Assembly: GCA_937891825.1 (NCBI GenBank)
Contig: CALAHN010000074.1
Coordinates: 1-48,096 of the forward strand
Origin: an uncultured Alphaproteobacteria bacterium
GTDB lineage: Bacteria > Pseudomonadota > Alphaproteobacteria > Bin95
Direction: 5' to 3'
Length of the DNA stretch: 48,096 nt
The notes beneath the pieces are model-generated. The model was not told where the DNA came from and made no database searches. It saw nothing but the letters and a program-made list of their open reading frames with translations. Of this stretch, positions 1-8,836 are shown in pieces (position 1 is the first letter of the stretch; every line of letters starts with the position of its first letter). The translations under genes and the position numbers were made by a program.

Positions 1-6
1 GCAAGA

Positions 7-81
7 TGGTGGGCGCGACAGGGATTGAACCTGTGACCCCTGCCGTGTGAAGGCAGTGCTCTCCCGCTGAGCTACGCGCCC
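7..81 (-). tRNA. tRNA-Val (anticodon CAC)
   Basis: The minus strand folds into a full cloverleaf. The acceptor stem pairs GGGCGCG with CGCGCCC. The D-arm contains AGCTCAGCGGGAGAGC. The anticodon stem CTGCC/GGCAG encloses the loop TTCACAC, which gives anticodon CAC for GTG valine codons. The T-arm is ACAGG-TTCAATC-CCTGT. The discriminator base is A and the CCA end is encoded at 7-9. A TTGACA box lies about 48 bases upstream. Confidence 0.96.
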
Positions 82-104
82 TGAACCCTAGTTTAGGCGA
101 GATT

Positions 105-134
105 GACCTACGGCATTCGGCGCCGGACTGTCAA
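105..134 (-). promoter_or_regulatory. Possible sigma-70 promoter of tRNA-Val
   Basis: Reading the minus strand, a perfect -35 TTGACA (134-129) is followed after 18 bases by TAGGTC (110-105), a poor -10. Initiation near base 98 would leave a short leader before the tRNA 5' end at 81. The -35 is convincing and the -10 is weak, so this is a suggestion from position and the TTGACA match. Confidence 0.35.
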
Positions 135-238
135 TGCTTTCCCTGAGCCGCGGCGACGCCGCCTGAGTTCCTTGAAATGAACGCATTCGGCTTGCATATC
201 ATGCGCTGCTGGACCCCAGCGCCGAAAGGACAGGCCCC

Positions 239-1105
239 ATGTCGTCGCTCATAATACTCTTGACCGCGCTGATCGCCGCCAGCGTGGGCCCGCTTGCCGC
301 CAGGGCGGCCGAACCCGCCGCCGCCGCGCCCGGCGTCGAAGCCGCGACCTTCGCCTATGTCGGCTATATGGGCGGCATCAAGGTCGGCTGGGCGAACGCC
401 GATATCGCCGTCGCCCCGGACCGCTATGGCGCGGCCCTGAAGATGGAGACCGGCGGCATGGTCGGCTGGTTCATTGAATGGCGTCACGGCTCCAACGCCA
501 ATGGCGCCGTCCAGCCGGGCGGCATAGCGCCGCTGGCGCCCGCATTCTACCGCAACGACGCCTATTGGAAGGAACGGGACCGTTTTGTCGAGGTCGCGTT
601 TCCCGCCGGCGTCGCCGGGATCGCCGCCGCCGACCCGCACCCCGTGACGGACGAAGGCCGGCCGGCCGTGCCTGCGTTCATGTTGCAGGACGTGCTCGAT
701 CCCTTGAGCGCGATTGTCGCCATCGGGCGGACGATCGAGACGACCGGGCGCTGCGACGCGAGTTTCGGCGTCTTCGACGGCCGCAGGCTCTATCAGTTGA
801 AGGTGACCGACGACGGCGACACGATGCTCTCGTCGTCGAGCCGCGCGCCGTTTGGCGGCGAGGCGCGCCGCTGCCGCTTCGTGTTCGAACGGAAGGCCGG
901 GTTCAAGAACATCCAAAGCGACGATCCGACCGCCGGCCGGGCCTATTTCAGGCGGACGGCGCCGGGCGCGCCGATCATGCCGGTCCAGGTGGTCGCGGAC
1001 ACATCCTACGGCGCCGCCCTATTGAACCTGCAGAGCGCGACGCTGCTCGACGCGGCTGCGACACAGCGGGCGCTTGCGCCCACAGAAGGAGCCTTGCGGC
1101 AGTGA
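239..1105 (+). CDS. Exported DUF3108-type protein
   Basis: The 288-residue protein starts with a Sec signal peptide (hydrophobic residues about 4-18, probable cleavage after ARA near residue 23). The mature part resembles the DUF3108 family of periplasmic or envelope proteins of unknown function: it has the early pattern Y-x-G-Y-x-G-G-x-K-V-G, an R-x-L-Y-x-L-K-V strand, and a C-terminal PVQVVADTSYGAALLNL segment. AAAGGA lies about 9 bases before the ATG. The stop overlaps the GTG start of the threonine aldolase (GTGA), so the two are probably translationally coupled, although I see no functional link. The family call comes from pattern recognition only. Confidence 0.75.
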   Translation: MSSLIILLTALIAASVGPLAARAAEPAAAAPGVEAATFAYVGYMGGIKVGWANADIAVAPDRYGAALKMETGGMVGWFIEWRHGSNANGAVQPGGIAPLAPAFYRNDAYWKERDRFVEVAFPAGVAGIAAADPHPVTDEGRPAVPAFMLQDVLDPLSAIVAIGRTIETTGRCDASFGVFDGRRLYQLKVTDDGDTMLSSSSRAPFGGEARRCRFVFERKAGFKNIQSDDPTAGRAYFRRTAPGAPIMPVQVVADTSYGAALLNLQSATLLDAAATQRALAPTEGALRQ

Positions 1106-2127
1106 TCAATCTCTACAGCGACACCCAGACCAAGCCGAGCCAGGCGATGCGCCAGGCCATGGCAAACGCCGAGGTCGGCGACGAACAGAAGGGCGAGGAC
1201 CCGACGGTCAATGCCCTGAACGAGCGGGTCGCGGACTTGCTGGGCAAGGAAGCGTCGGTTTTCCTGCCGTCCGGGACAATGTGCAACGAGATCGCGCTCC
1301 TGGTGCATTGTCGGCCGGGGGACGAAATCCTTTGCGACCGCACATCCCACATCCTGCACTATGAGGCGGGCGGACCGGCCGCGCTTGCCGGGGCGGTGAT
1401 GACGCCGCTCGACGGGGAGCGCGGCATCTTTACGCCGGCGCAGATCGCCGCCGCCGTCCGCGACCATCGCTATGGCCCCCGCACGCGCGTCGTCGAGATC
1501 GAGAATACCGCGAACATGGCCGGTGGCGTCGCCTGGCCGCTGGCGGCGGTCGAAGCGGCGGCCAATGCCGCGAAAGCCGCCAACTTGATCGTCCATATGG
1601 ATGGCGCGCGGCTCTTGAACGCGGTCGCGGCGACCGGGGTTTCCGCTGCCGCCTACGCCGCGCCGGCGGATAGCGCCTGGATCGACTTCTCGAAAGGCCT
1701 TGGCGCGCCGGTCGGCGCGTCGCTCGCGGGTTCGGCCGATTTCATTGCGGAGGTCTGGCGCTGGAAGCAGCGGCTTGGCGGCGCCATGCGCCAGTCGGGC
1801 ATCATCGCGGCTGCGGCGCTCTACGCCCTCGACCACAATATCGACGCGCTCGCGGAAGATAACCACAACGCCCGCGCCTTCGCCGAAACCATCGCGGCGT
1901 CGCCCGCCTTCGATATCGATCCCAGATCCGTCGATACGAATATCGTGATCTTCCGCCTGACGGACGGCGGCGATGCGGCCGCGTTCGTCGCCCGCGCCGA
2001 GGCCGAGGCGGACGTTCGGATCGGCGCGATCGGCCCAAGCTTGCTCCGCGCCGTGACGCACATGGACGCCGACGCCAATCAGACCCGCACGGCGGCGCAG
2101 CGGCTGGTCCAACTCGCCGGCCAGTAG
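1102..2127 (+). CDS. ltaE: Low-specificity threonine aldolase (PLP, fold type I)
   Basis: The 341-residue protein begins at a GTG that overlaps the stop of the preceding gene. The start is set by the family N-terminus (V)INLYSDTQTKPS. Aldolase hallmarks are the GEDPTVNALNERVADLLGKE segment, the FLPSGTMCN loop, a HMDGARLLNA cofactor-binding strand, and the PLP lysine in DFSKGLGAPVGAS near residue 200. The family cleaves L-threonine and L-allo-threonine to glycine and acetaldehyde in the cytosol. Length matches the usual 330-350 residues. Nothing in it looks damaged. Confidence 0.93.
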   Translation: MINLYSDTQTKPSQAMRQAMANAEVGDEQKGEDPTVNALNERVADLLGKEASVFLPSGTMCNEIALLVHCRPGDEILCDRTSHILHYEAGGPAALAGAVMTPLDGERGIFTPAQIAAAVRDHRYGPRTRVVEIENTANMAGGVAWPLAAVEAAANAAKAANLIVHMDGARLLNAVAATGVSAAAYAAPADSAWIDFSKGLGAPVGASLAGSADFIAEVWRWKQRLGGAMRQSGIIAAAALYALDHNIDALAEDNHNARAFAETIAASPAFDIDPRSVDTNIVIFRLTDGGDAAAFVARAEAEADVRIGAIGPSLLRAVTHMDADANQTRTAAQRLVQLAGQ

Positions 2128-2135
2128 AGGCGACG

Positions 2136-2203
2136 CGGCAGTTCTTGCCCGCAGCCCGGCAATTCCTGCCGGTAATATTTGCCGGGTCGGGGCTTATTGC
2201 CGG
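2136..2203 (+). promoter_or_regulatory. Candidate enhancer with FlbD/ftr-like palindromes for flagellin
   Basis: Two related palindromes stand exactly 21 bp apart, two helical turns: CGGCA-GTTCT-TGCCCG (2136-2151) and CCGGCA-ATTCC-TGCCGG (2156-2172). Two further half-sites TTGCCGG follow at 2179-2185 and 2197-2203. They lie about 80-145 bases upstream of the sigma-54 -24 element, which is where bacterial enhancer-binding proteins bind. In Caulobacter the activator FlbD binds GC-rich CGGCA/TGCCG-type ftr sites at sigma-54 flagellar promoters. Assigning these to FlbD is inference; the repeats are directly visible. Confidence 0.6.
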
Positions 2204-2278
2204 CCTGGGGCAGATCTGGCCGGGCGCCCCGCATCCAAAAACCCGCGGAAACCTGCGGAAAGCAGCCCAGGCCGGCAA

Positions 2279-2295
2279 CTGGCGCCGGGCTTGCT
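2279..2295 (+). promoter_or_regulatory. Sigma-54 (-24/-12) promoter of the flagellin gene
   Basis: CTGGCGCCGGGCTTGCT fits the RpoN consensus YTGGCAC-N5-TTGCW, with GG at 2281-2282 and GC at 2293-2294 separated by exactly ten bases. Initiation would be near 2306, giving a leader of about 97 bases before the flagellin ATG at 2403. Sigma-54 control of late flagellar genes is established in Caulobacter. The upstream palindromes fit the need for an activator. Confidence 0.78.
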
Positions 2296-2402
2296 AGGCA
2301 GTATACGCCCGAGATCGACCGGGCGGGGCCCTACGGTCAGGAAGACCACTCGGCCCCTTGTGGCAGGAAGCCCGCACATCCTCCAGGACGGAGTTCCTAC
2401 CA

Positions 2403-3878
2403 ATGGCTCTTAATCTCATCTCGAACTATTCGGCCAATGTCGCGCAGCGCAACCTGACGAAGACGGACATGGCTATGTCCAGCTCGCTCGCCAAGCTGTC
2501 TGCCGGCACACGCGTGGTGTCGTCCAAGGACGATGCCGCATCTATGGCGATCGGCTCGCGCATTGCGTCCGAAGTTTCGGCGCTCAAGCAAGCCAACGTC
2601 AACGCCGGCCAGGCGTCCTCGATGCTCCAGATCGCCGACGGCGCGATGGGCACCACGGGCGACATCCTGACCCGCATGAAGACCCTCGCGGTTCAAGGCG
2701 CTTCCGACAACTTGAGCTCCACGGAACGCTCGATGCTCGATACCGAGTATCAGTCCCTGACAATCGAAATCGACCGTGTCGCCAACGATACGGAATTCAA
2801 CGGCGTCAAACTCGTCGCCGGCTCGACCGCGGTCTCCTCCGCGACGAACTCCGTCTCTGTGGCGGCGGACAACAAGGTCCAGGCCGCGGACGGCGTGGCG
2901 AGCATTGAATTCGACGCGGATGTCGGCGAAGCCGCGTTCACGGTCGAATACAATTCCTCGACCAACGTTATCACCATGACCGACCTGACGAACGGGACGA
3001 GCGAAGGCATCGATATCGGTTCGACCGCCATCGCCCAGAACGCGACCCAGGAAGTGCGCTTCGACACCATCGGCGCGTCGATCACCTTGAACGATGCGTT
3101 CAGCAAGTCGACCGCCATCTCGGCGGACGGCGGCTCCTACTCCGCCACCGTCGCCGGCGGCACAATCCTTGCCACGTCGGTAGAGATCACCGGCGCCACG
3201 GGCAGCGGCGCGCAGGGCGTCACGACCAATCTCTTGAACATCGACGGCACGACCGCGAACGCGGCCGTTCTCTCGATCGGCGCCTATTCCGGCGCCGCGA
3301 CGGTCGATCTCTCCTCGACCGGCGTCAAGACCGCCCAGCTGACCGACGGCACCAACACCTTCAACATCTCCTTCCAGGTCAGCACCGCGTTTTCGAACAC
3401 GGACGCGGGCGATCTGGCGGTCGATGGGCTGGGCACGATGGTGTTTGCGGACTCGGCGACGTCAAGCTCGTCCAGCTTCTCCTTCAAGGTGGGCACGGGC
3501 ACGACGTCTTCGGAAGATGATCTGACCTTCTCCCTCGATTCGATCACCCAGACCGCCCTTGGCGTCAACGGCACCAGCCTGACCGGCACCGATGGCACCA
3601 ACGCAAACACGGCGCTGACGGCGATCAACTCCGCGATCGATACCCTGAACACCTCGCGCGCCGGCATTGGCGCGGCCCAGAACCGATTGGGCTTCGCCTC
3701 CGCCAACCTGGCGACGACGATCGAGAATCAGGAATCTTCGCGGTCGACGTTGATGGACCTCGATGTTGCGGCAGAAATGTCCAACTTCACCTCGAAGCAG
3801 GTGCTGATGCAGGCCGGCGTTTCCATGTTGGCCCAGGCCAACCAGGGACCGCAGAACCTGATGCGTCTGTTCGGCTAA
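2403..3878 (+). CDS. fliC: Flagellin
   Basis: The 491-residue filament subunit has both conserved flagellin ends. The N-terminal D0/D1 region (about 1-140) begins MALNLISNYSANVAQRNL and contains the SLAKLSAGTRVVSSKDDAAS and Q-A-S-S-M-L-Q-I-A-D-G-A patterns. The C-terminal D1/D0 region (about 405-491) carries the RAGIGAAQNRLGFA motif and ends in QANQGPQNLMRLFG. The middle (about 145-400) is a long Ser/Thr/Ala/Gly-rich surface domain, so the protein is larger than short alphaproteobacterial flagellins. The ATG was chosen over an upstream in-frame ATG at 2358 because family members begin MALN or similar. A sigma-54 promoter lies upstream and a strong terminator follows. Confidence 0.97.
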   Translation: MALNLISNYSANVAQRNLTKTDMAMSSSLAKLSAGTRVVSSKDDAASMAIGSRIASEVSALKQANVNAGQASSMLQIADGAMGTTGDILTRMKTLAVQGASDNLSSTERSMLDTEYQSLTIEIDRVANDTEFNGVKLVAGSTAVSSATNSVSVAADNKVQAADGVASIEFDADVGEAAFTVEYNSSTNVITMTDLTNGTSEGIDIGSTAIAQNATQEVRFDTIGASITLNDAFSKSTAISADGGSYSATVAGGTILATSVEITGATGSGAQGVTTNLLNIDGTTANAAVLSIGAYSGAATVDLSSTGVKTAQLTDGTNTFNISFQVSTAFSNTDAGDLAVDGLGTMVFADSATSSSSSFSFKVGTGTTSSEDDLTFSLDSITQTALGVNGTSLTGTDGTNANTALTAINSAIDTLNTSRAGIGAAQNRLGFASANLATTIENQESSRSTLMDLDVAAEMSNFTSKQVLMQAGVSMLAQANQGPQNLMRLFG

Positions 3879-3898
3879 AGCTAAACGCGGCGCGGCCG

Positions 3899-3925
3899 GG
3901 AGGGGGTCTTCGGACCCCCTCCTTT
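3899..3925 (+). terminator. Rho-independent terminator after flagellin
   Basis: GGAGGGGGTC (3899-3908) and GACCCCCTCC (3913-3922) form a perfect 10-bp stem around a TTCG tetraloop, followed by TTT. It begins 21 bases after the flagellin stop, so fliD likely depends on partial read-through or its own promoter. Confidence 0.85.
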
Positions 3926-4006
3926 CCGTCCGGCTTACCATTAATCGGCTATTAAACCGCCGCCGGTACGGTGCCTTTTTACGCAGGCCAATCAGAGAGT
4001 CCGACC

Positions 4007-6091
4007 ATGGTCGACCTCAACGTCAGCAATCTACAAGTCGGGAAGGACGGTCGCGTCAGTTTCTCCGGGCTTGGTTCGGGCATCGACTTCGAAGCCGCGG
4101 TCGACGGCATTATTGCAGCCAAGCGCATCCCCATCGATCGGCTCGAAGCCAAGATCGATACCAACAAGTCGAAGATCGCGGCGCTCGGCGTCACCCGCAC
4201 CCTGCTGACATCCGTCCAGCAATCGCTGACAAGCCTCCACGGCGCGGTCAGCTTCGACAGCTCCGGCAATCTTTTCGCCTCCAAGCAGGCCTTCGCCAGC
4301 GCCGCGCGCAGCGACGGCGCCTCGCCCTCCTCCCCGGCCAATATTATCGGCGTCAGCGTCACTGCCTCCGCCTCCGCCGGGAGCCATACCATTGAACTTC
4401 TGCAAACGGCGGAAGCGCACCGTGTCGGCAGTTCGGAATTCACCTCCATCAGCACCGACCTCGGAACCGCCCGCGGCCTTGCCGCAAATTCGATCAGCGG
4501 AACCATAGAGATCGCTGGCAAATCGATTACCGTCCAGTCCGGCGACTCACTGAACGACCTGGCGGACCGCATCAACAACGCGAATACCGGCGACGCACCG
4601 ACCGGCGTCACCGCCAGCATCGTCTCGACGTCCGCCACAGAAAACTTCCTGGTGCTGACCGTCGACAGCACCGGCAAGACCCTCGGCTCCGACGTCGCCC
4701 TGGCCGACCCGGACAACATCCTGGAAGCCCTGGGCGTGCTGGACGACGGCGGCGGCTTCGCGAACGAGTTGCAGCAAGCAGCGAAAGCGCGGTTCCACGC
4801 GGATGGCCTCCTGGATAGCCGCAGCCATTCGAGCGACCCGCAAGCGAACGCTGCGACCCCGCTCGGCCTCGCCGGCACGCTGACCTTCAAGGATACATCC
4901 GGCGGCACGATCGGCACGCTGGCCTATGGGGCGGGCGACACGCTCGCCGATATCGCCGACGCCATCGCCAATGACATCACCCTCGCCGCGGCTGGCGTCT
5001 CGGCCGGGATCACGACGAGCGGCGGCGAATCCACGCTTGCCATCACGGGCTCGTCGGCCTTTAACCTGACCGATAGCGGCGCCCTGAAGACCAGCCTTGG
5101 CATCGCCAAGGACCCGTTGGTGATCGAGCGCGACAGCAACACGATCTCCGATCTGTTCGATGGCGTCACCTTGACCCTGTTCCAGGCGGAAGTCGGGACG
5201 ACGATCAGCATCGACGTCGAACGCGACTTGAGCGCGGTCAAGACCGGCATCGTGAATTTTGTGAATGCCTATAACGGGCTGCGCCAGGAACTGAACCGTC
5301 AGCTCAACACCGACCCCGAGACCGGCGAGATCCCCGAGGACGCGGTGCTGTTCGGCAATTCCGCCTTGAAGCAGATCGACCGCCGCCTGGAAGAAATCGT
5401 CGGCTCCGGCGCCGACGGCATTTCGGGCGCGTTCGCCGTTCTGGCGCAGATCGGCGTCGACTTCGTCGCGAATGGCGAGCAGGAAGACGCGACGCTCCGC
5501 GATACGCTGGAGATCGACGAAGCGGCGCTCGACGAAGCGCTGCTGAACAACCCCGACGACGTGAAGAAGCTGTTTGAATTCAGCTTCTCCTCCTCCGACC
5601 CGCGCGTCGTGCTGTTGGGCTTCAATGGGTCTACCACCCACAAGTCCGGCGGCTATACGATGGACATCGACTACGATGAGGGCGGGGGGGCGCTGAACTC
5701 GGTCGCCATGAGCGAAGGCGGCGGCACGGTGAACGGCCAGGGCATCACCGTCACGTCCGGCGGCGCCAAAGGCCTGAAGCTGTTCTATTCCGGGGACACG
5801 GACCTGACCGGCGTCCAACTGAACTTCACCGTCGGCGTCGGTGCAAAGCTGTTCTTCGATCTCGGCGACATGCTCGATCAGACCAACGGCCTGATCGCGA
5901 CCGAAGTGAACAATCTGACGACGCAGAACACGACCGCCGAAGACCGCACGACCGCCATGATCGAGCGTCTCGACCGGCAGCGCGAAAGCCAGCTCGCGCG
6001 CTTCATCAAGATGGAAACGGCGCTGGCGACCATGAAGCAATTGCTGGAACAGATCACCCAGATCACCGACGCCATGTTCCAGGACCGCTAA
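4007..6091 (+). CDS. fliD: Flagellar filament cap FliD (HAP2)
   Basis: The 694-residue protein caps the filament and promotes flagellin insertion at its tip. The N-terminal FliD domain (about 20-115) contains FSGLGSGIDFEAAVDGIIAAKR. A central region has flagellin_IN-like repeats, for example IEIAGKSITVQSGDSLNDLADRIN written in pieces around residues 165-190. The C-terminal domain carries VNFVNAYNGLRQELNRQ and ends in a heptad-rich helix (about 645-690) typical of cap proteins. The ATG at 4007 is preferred over a GTG at 3971 because the family N-terminus starts close to the GLGSG motif. It sits between flagellin and fliS, a usual order. Confidence 0.93.
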   Translation: MVDLNVSNLQVGKDGRVSFSGLGSGIDFEAAVDGIIAAKRIPIDRLEAKIDTNKSKIAALGVTRTLLTSVQQSLTSLHGAVSFDSSGNLFASKQAFASAARSDGASPSSPANIIGVSVTASASAGSHTIELLQTAEAHRVGSSEFTSISTDLGTARGLAANSISGTIEIAGKSITVQSGDSLNDLADRINNANTGDAPTGVTASIVSTSATENFLVLTVDSTGKTLGSDVALADPDNILEALGVLDDGGGFANELQQAAKARFHADGLLDSRSHSSDPQANAATPLGLAGTLTFKDTSGGTIGTLAYGAGDTLADIADAIANDITLAAAGVSAGITTSGGESTLAITGSSAFNLTDSGALKTSLGIAKDPLVIERDSNTISDLFDGVTLTLFQAEVGTTISIDVERDLSAVKTGIVNFVNAYNGLRQELNRQLNTDPETGEIPEDAVLFGNSALKQIDRRLEEIVGSGADGISGAFAVLAQIGVDFVANGEQEDATLRDTLEIDEAALDEALLNNPDDVKKLFEFSFSSSDPRVVLLGFNGSTTHKSGGYTMDIDYDEGGGALNSVAMSEGGGTVNGQGITVTSGGAKGLKLFYSGDTDLTGVQLNFTVGVGAKLFFDLGDMLDQTNGLIATEVNNLTTQNTTAEDRTTAMIERLDRQRESQLARFIKMETALATMKQLLEQITQITDAMFQDR

Positions 6092-6139
6092 CGCAATGAC
6101 GACAGCCGTACCGCCGCAAAGCAAACACAAGGCAGCAGG

Positions 6140-6631
6140 ATGAACCGCTCAGCAGCAGATGCCTACAAGACCCAGGCGATCATGACCGCGCCGCCGGCCA
6201 GACTGGTCGCGATGTGCTACGAACGCGCCATCGGGTCGTTGAAGGATGCGATCCGGGCGATCGAGGCGAACGACATCCAGTCGCGTTGCGACAATGCGAC
6301 CCGCGCCGCCAACATCATCGCCCATCTCTGGTCGACGCTCGACCTGGATAAGGGCGGCGAGATCGCCGCCAATCTGGCGAACATCTACGGCTTCGCCATG
6401 CGCCGCATGAACGACATCAACATGAAGAACGACCCGAAGGCGGCCCAGGACATCGTCAACCTCCTGACGCCGCTCTGGCGGTCCTGGGACACATTGGCGA
6501 ACCGCGGCGAGCCGATGCCGGTTGCCGCGCCCGCGCTGGCGCCGGCGCCGCGCCGCAGCATGGCGCAGCCGTCATCGACGCGGCCCCTGCAGGCGGATCG
6601 GCCCGGCGGCGGCATCGCCATCAGCATTTAG
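6140..6631 (+). CDS. fliS: Flagellin export chaperone FliS
   Basis: The 163-residue protein matches FliS. It has an N-terminal AYKTQAIMTAPPARLVAMCYERAI segment equivalent to the family Y-x-x-x-x-V-x-T-x-x-P-x-x-L-x-x-x-L-Y-x-x-x pattern, followed by helices with LDLDKGGEIAANLANIYGF. FliS binds the flagellin C-terminus in the cytosol and prevents premature polymerisation. Residues after about 125 form a Pro/Ala-rich tail not needed for the helical fold. It lies 48 bases downstream of fliD and completes the filament set. Confidence 0.92.
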   Translation: MNRSAADAYKTQAIMTAPPARLVAMCYERAIGSLKDAIRAIEANDIQSRCDNATRAANIIAHLWSTLDLDKGGEIAANLANIYGFAMRRMNDINMKNDPKAAQDIVNLLTPLWRSWDTLANRGEPMPVAAPALAPAPRRSMAQPSSTRPLQADRPGGGIAISI

Positions 6632-6695
6632 CCAGGCGCCCGCCGCCCGACGGGAGAGTCGACAAACCGGGCCGAGGGCGCCTATATCCCGCGCC

Positions 6696-7556
6696 ATGAC
6701 CCATGACGCCCGCAATCCCCTGATGACGCCGTTCGTGAAGATGCACGGCCTAGGCAACGACTTCGTCGTGATCGACGCCCGTGACCGGGCGTTCCGTCCC
6801 GATCAGGCGCTCGCCGCCGCCATCGCCGACCGCAAGACCGGCGTCGGCTTCGACCAGATGCTGGTGATGCGCCGGCCGAAGGATCCCCGGGCGGACGTGT
6901 TCATGACGATCTACAATGCCGACGGCGGCGAGGCCGAAGCGTGCGGCAACGGCACGCGCTGCGTCGCCCGCCGCATCATGGGCGAACTTGGCCAGGATCG
7001 GGCGATCGTCGAAACCGTGGCGGGCCTCCTGGATGCGCGCGCCGGGCCCGACGGCCTCGTCGCGGTCGATATGGGCCTGGTCGAAACTGCCTGGGACAAG
7101 ATTCCGCTGGCCGAGGCGTGCGACACCCTGCATGTGCCCCTGGCGCTCGGGGTTCTGGCCGATCCCGTCGCGGGCAATGTCGGCAATCCCCATGTCACCT
7201 TTTTCGTCGATGACCTCGACGCCGTCGACCTCGCGACCCTGGGACCCCAGCTTGAGCACCACCCGATCTTTCCGGCGCGCGCCAATATCGGCGTCGCAGA
7301 GGTGATCGACCGCGGCCATGCCCGGCTCCGGGTCTGGGAGCGCGGCGTCGGCGAGACCCAGGCCTGCGGCACGGGCGCCTGCGCCGCCGCCGTGGCGCTG
7401 GCGCGCCGGGACCTCGCCGACCGGGATGTGCGGATCGACCTCATCGGCGGCCCGCTCTGGCTGACATGGCGCGCCGACGGCCACATCGTCATGACCGGCC
7501 CGGCATCCAGCGCCTTTGTCGGCGCCTTCGACGCCGCTGAACTGATGCGGCGATGA
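6696..7556 (+). CDS. dapF: Diaminopimelate epimerase
   Basis: DapF interconverts LL- and meso-diaminopimelate for lysine and peptidoglycan synthesis, without a cofactor and using two cysteines. Both are present, in EACGNGTRCVA and in TQACGTGACAAAVA. The N-terminal KMHGLGNDFVVIDARD is diagnostic. The ATG at 6696 gives 286 residues. An alternative ATG at 6723 (MTPFVKMHG) is equally close to the family norm, and neither has a clear Shine-Dalgarno sequence. The stop overlaps mtaB by 4 bases. dapF-mtaB-ftsY is a familiar alphaproteobacterial order. Confidence 0.95.
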   Translation: MTHDARNPLMTPFVKMHGLGNDFVVIDARDRAFRPDQALAAAIADRKTGVGFDQMLVMRRPKDPRADVFMTIYNADGGEAEACGNGTRCVARRIMGELGQDRAIVETVAGLLDARAGPDGLVAVDMGLVETAWDKIPLAEACDTLHVPLALGVLADPVAGNVGNPHVTFFVDDLDAVDLATLGPQLEHHPIFPARANIGVAEVIDRGHARLRVWERGVGETQACGTGACAAAVALARRDLADRDVRIDLIGGPLWLTWRADGHIVMTGPASSAFVGAFDAAELMRR

Positions 7557-8836
7557 GCGCGCCGACCCTTCCTGCCCCGGCGGCCGAGGTCGTGACCTTC
7601 GGCTGCCGCCTGAACGCCTATGAGGCCGAAGCCATCCGCGAGCATATGACGGCGGGCGGTTTGGAGGACGTCATTGTCTTCAACACCTGCGCCGTGACCG
7701 CCGAGGCGGAGCGCCAGGCCCGTCAGGCGATCCGCCGGGCGAAGCGCGAGCGGCCGGACACGCGCATCGTCGTCACGGGATGCGCCGCCCAGATCGCGCC
7801 CGAAGCGTGGGCCGCCATGCCGGAAGTCGCCCACGTTATCGGCAATCTCGAAAAGCTGGAGCCGGCGCGCTGGACCGAGGCGGGCCTGGATGAGGGCCGC
7901 ATCGTCGTCGGCGACGTCATGCGCGCCCGGGAGACGGCCGAGCATCTGATATCCGGCTTTGGCGGCAAGGCGCGCGCCTTTGTCGAAATCCAGCAGGGCT
8001 GCGACCATCGCTGCACCTTCTGCATCATCCCCTTCGGCCGCGGCGTCAGCAGGAGCGCGCCGGTCGGCGTGATCGCCCGGCAAGCGCAGGCGCTGGTCGT
8101 AGCCGGCGTCGCCGAGATCGCGTTTACCGGCGTCGACATCACCTCCTACGGCGCGGACCTGCCGGGCAAGCCGACGCTTGGGCAACTGGCCCGCCGGGTG
8201 CTGGCGGCCGCGCCAGGCCTGAAGCGTCTTCGGCTGTCGTCGATCGATCCGGCGGAAGTCGACGACGACCTTCTGCGGCTGATCGCGGAGGAGCCGCGCC
8301 TCGCCGGGCACCTCCACCTGTCGCTGCAGGCCGGATCGGACCTGATCCTGAAGCGCATGAAGCGCCGCCATCTGACGGCCGACGCCCGCCGTGTCGTGGC
8401 GCGGGTTCGGGCGCTCCGGCCGGACATGACCTTCGGGGCGGACCTGATCGCCGGCTTCCCGACCGAGACCGAAGCGCTCTTCCAGGAAACCCTCGCCCAT
8501 GTCGAGGACCTGAACCTGACCTGGCTCCACGTCTTCCCCTATTCTCCCCGCCCCGGCACGCCCGCCGCCCGGATGCCCCAGGTCGACGGCGCCGCCGTGA
8601 AGGACCGCGCCCGCCGCCTCCGCGCGCTCGGCGCGGTTCAGGCCGACGCCTATCTGGCCGGCCAGATCGGCCGCGTCCTCACGCCGGTCATGGAGACAGC
8701 CCGGCGCGGCCGCACCGATGGCTTTGCCGAGATCGACGTCGACCGGAACAGCACAGTCGCCGCGATGCCGGCCGTCCGCGTGACCGGCGCTGGCGACGGC
8801 CGGTTGACCGGCGTCGTGCTGGACGCCGCGGCATGA
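7553..8836 (+). CDS. mtaB: tRNA t6A37 methylthiotransferase
   Basis: This 427-residue radical-SAM enzyme makes ms2t6A at position 37 of ANN-decoding tRNAs. The N-terminal methylthiotransferase domain has three cluster cysteines (C18 in FGCRLN, C46 in NTCAV, C77 in TGCAAQ). The radical-SAM motif is C150-x3-C154-x2-C157, and HVFPYSPRPGTPAARM marks the end of the barrel. The C-terminal TRAM-like region runs from about 365. FGCRLN and the overall length favour MtaB over MiaB or RimO. ATGA overlaps couple it to dapF and ftsY. Confidence 0.93.
   Translation: MSAPTLPAPAAEVVTFGCRLNAYEAEAIREHMTAGGLEDVIVFNTCAVTAEAERQARQAIRRAKRERPDTRIVVTGCAAQIAPEAWAAMPEVAHVIGNLEKLEPARWTEAGLDEGRIVVGDVMRARETAEHLISGFGGKARAFVEIQQGCDHRCTFCIIPFGRGVSRSAPVGVIARQAQALVVAGVAEIAFTGVDITSYGADLPGKPTLGQLARRVLAAAPGLKRLRLSSIDPAEVDDDLLRLIAEEPRLAGHLHLSLQAGSDLILKRMKRRHLTADARRVVARVRALRPDMTFGADLIAGFPTETEALFQETLAHVEDLNLTWLHVFPYSPRPGTPAARMPQVDGAAVKDRARRLRALGAVQADAYLAGQIGRVLTPVMETARRGRTDGFAEIDVDRNSTVAAMPAVRVTGAGDGRLTGVVLDAAA

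Noticed and set aside
3946-3961. CGGCTATTAAACCGCC upstream of fliD as a second sigma-54 promoter
   Set aside because: GG-N10-GC spacing is right, but the -12 region reads CCGC instead of TTGC, so the match is too weak.
3971-4006. GTG at 3971 as the fliD start
   Set aside because: It would add 12 residues unlike other FliD N-termini; the ATG at 4007 fits better.
6633-6688. AGGCGCCC/GGGCGCCT inverted repeat between fliS and dapF as a terminator
   Set aside because: The arms are about 40 bases apart, too far for an efficient terminator; such GC words are frequent here.
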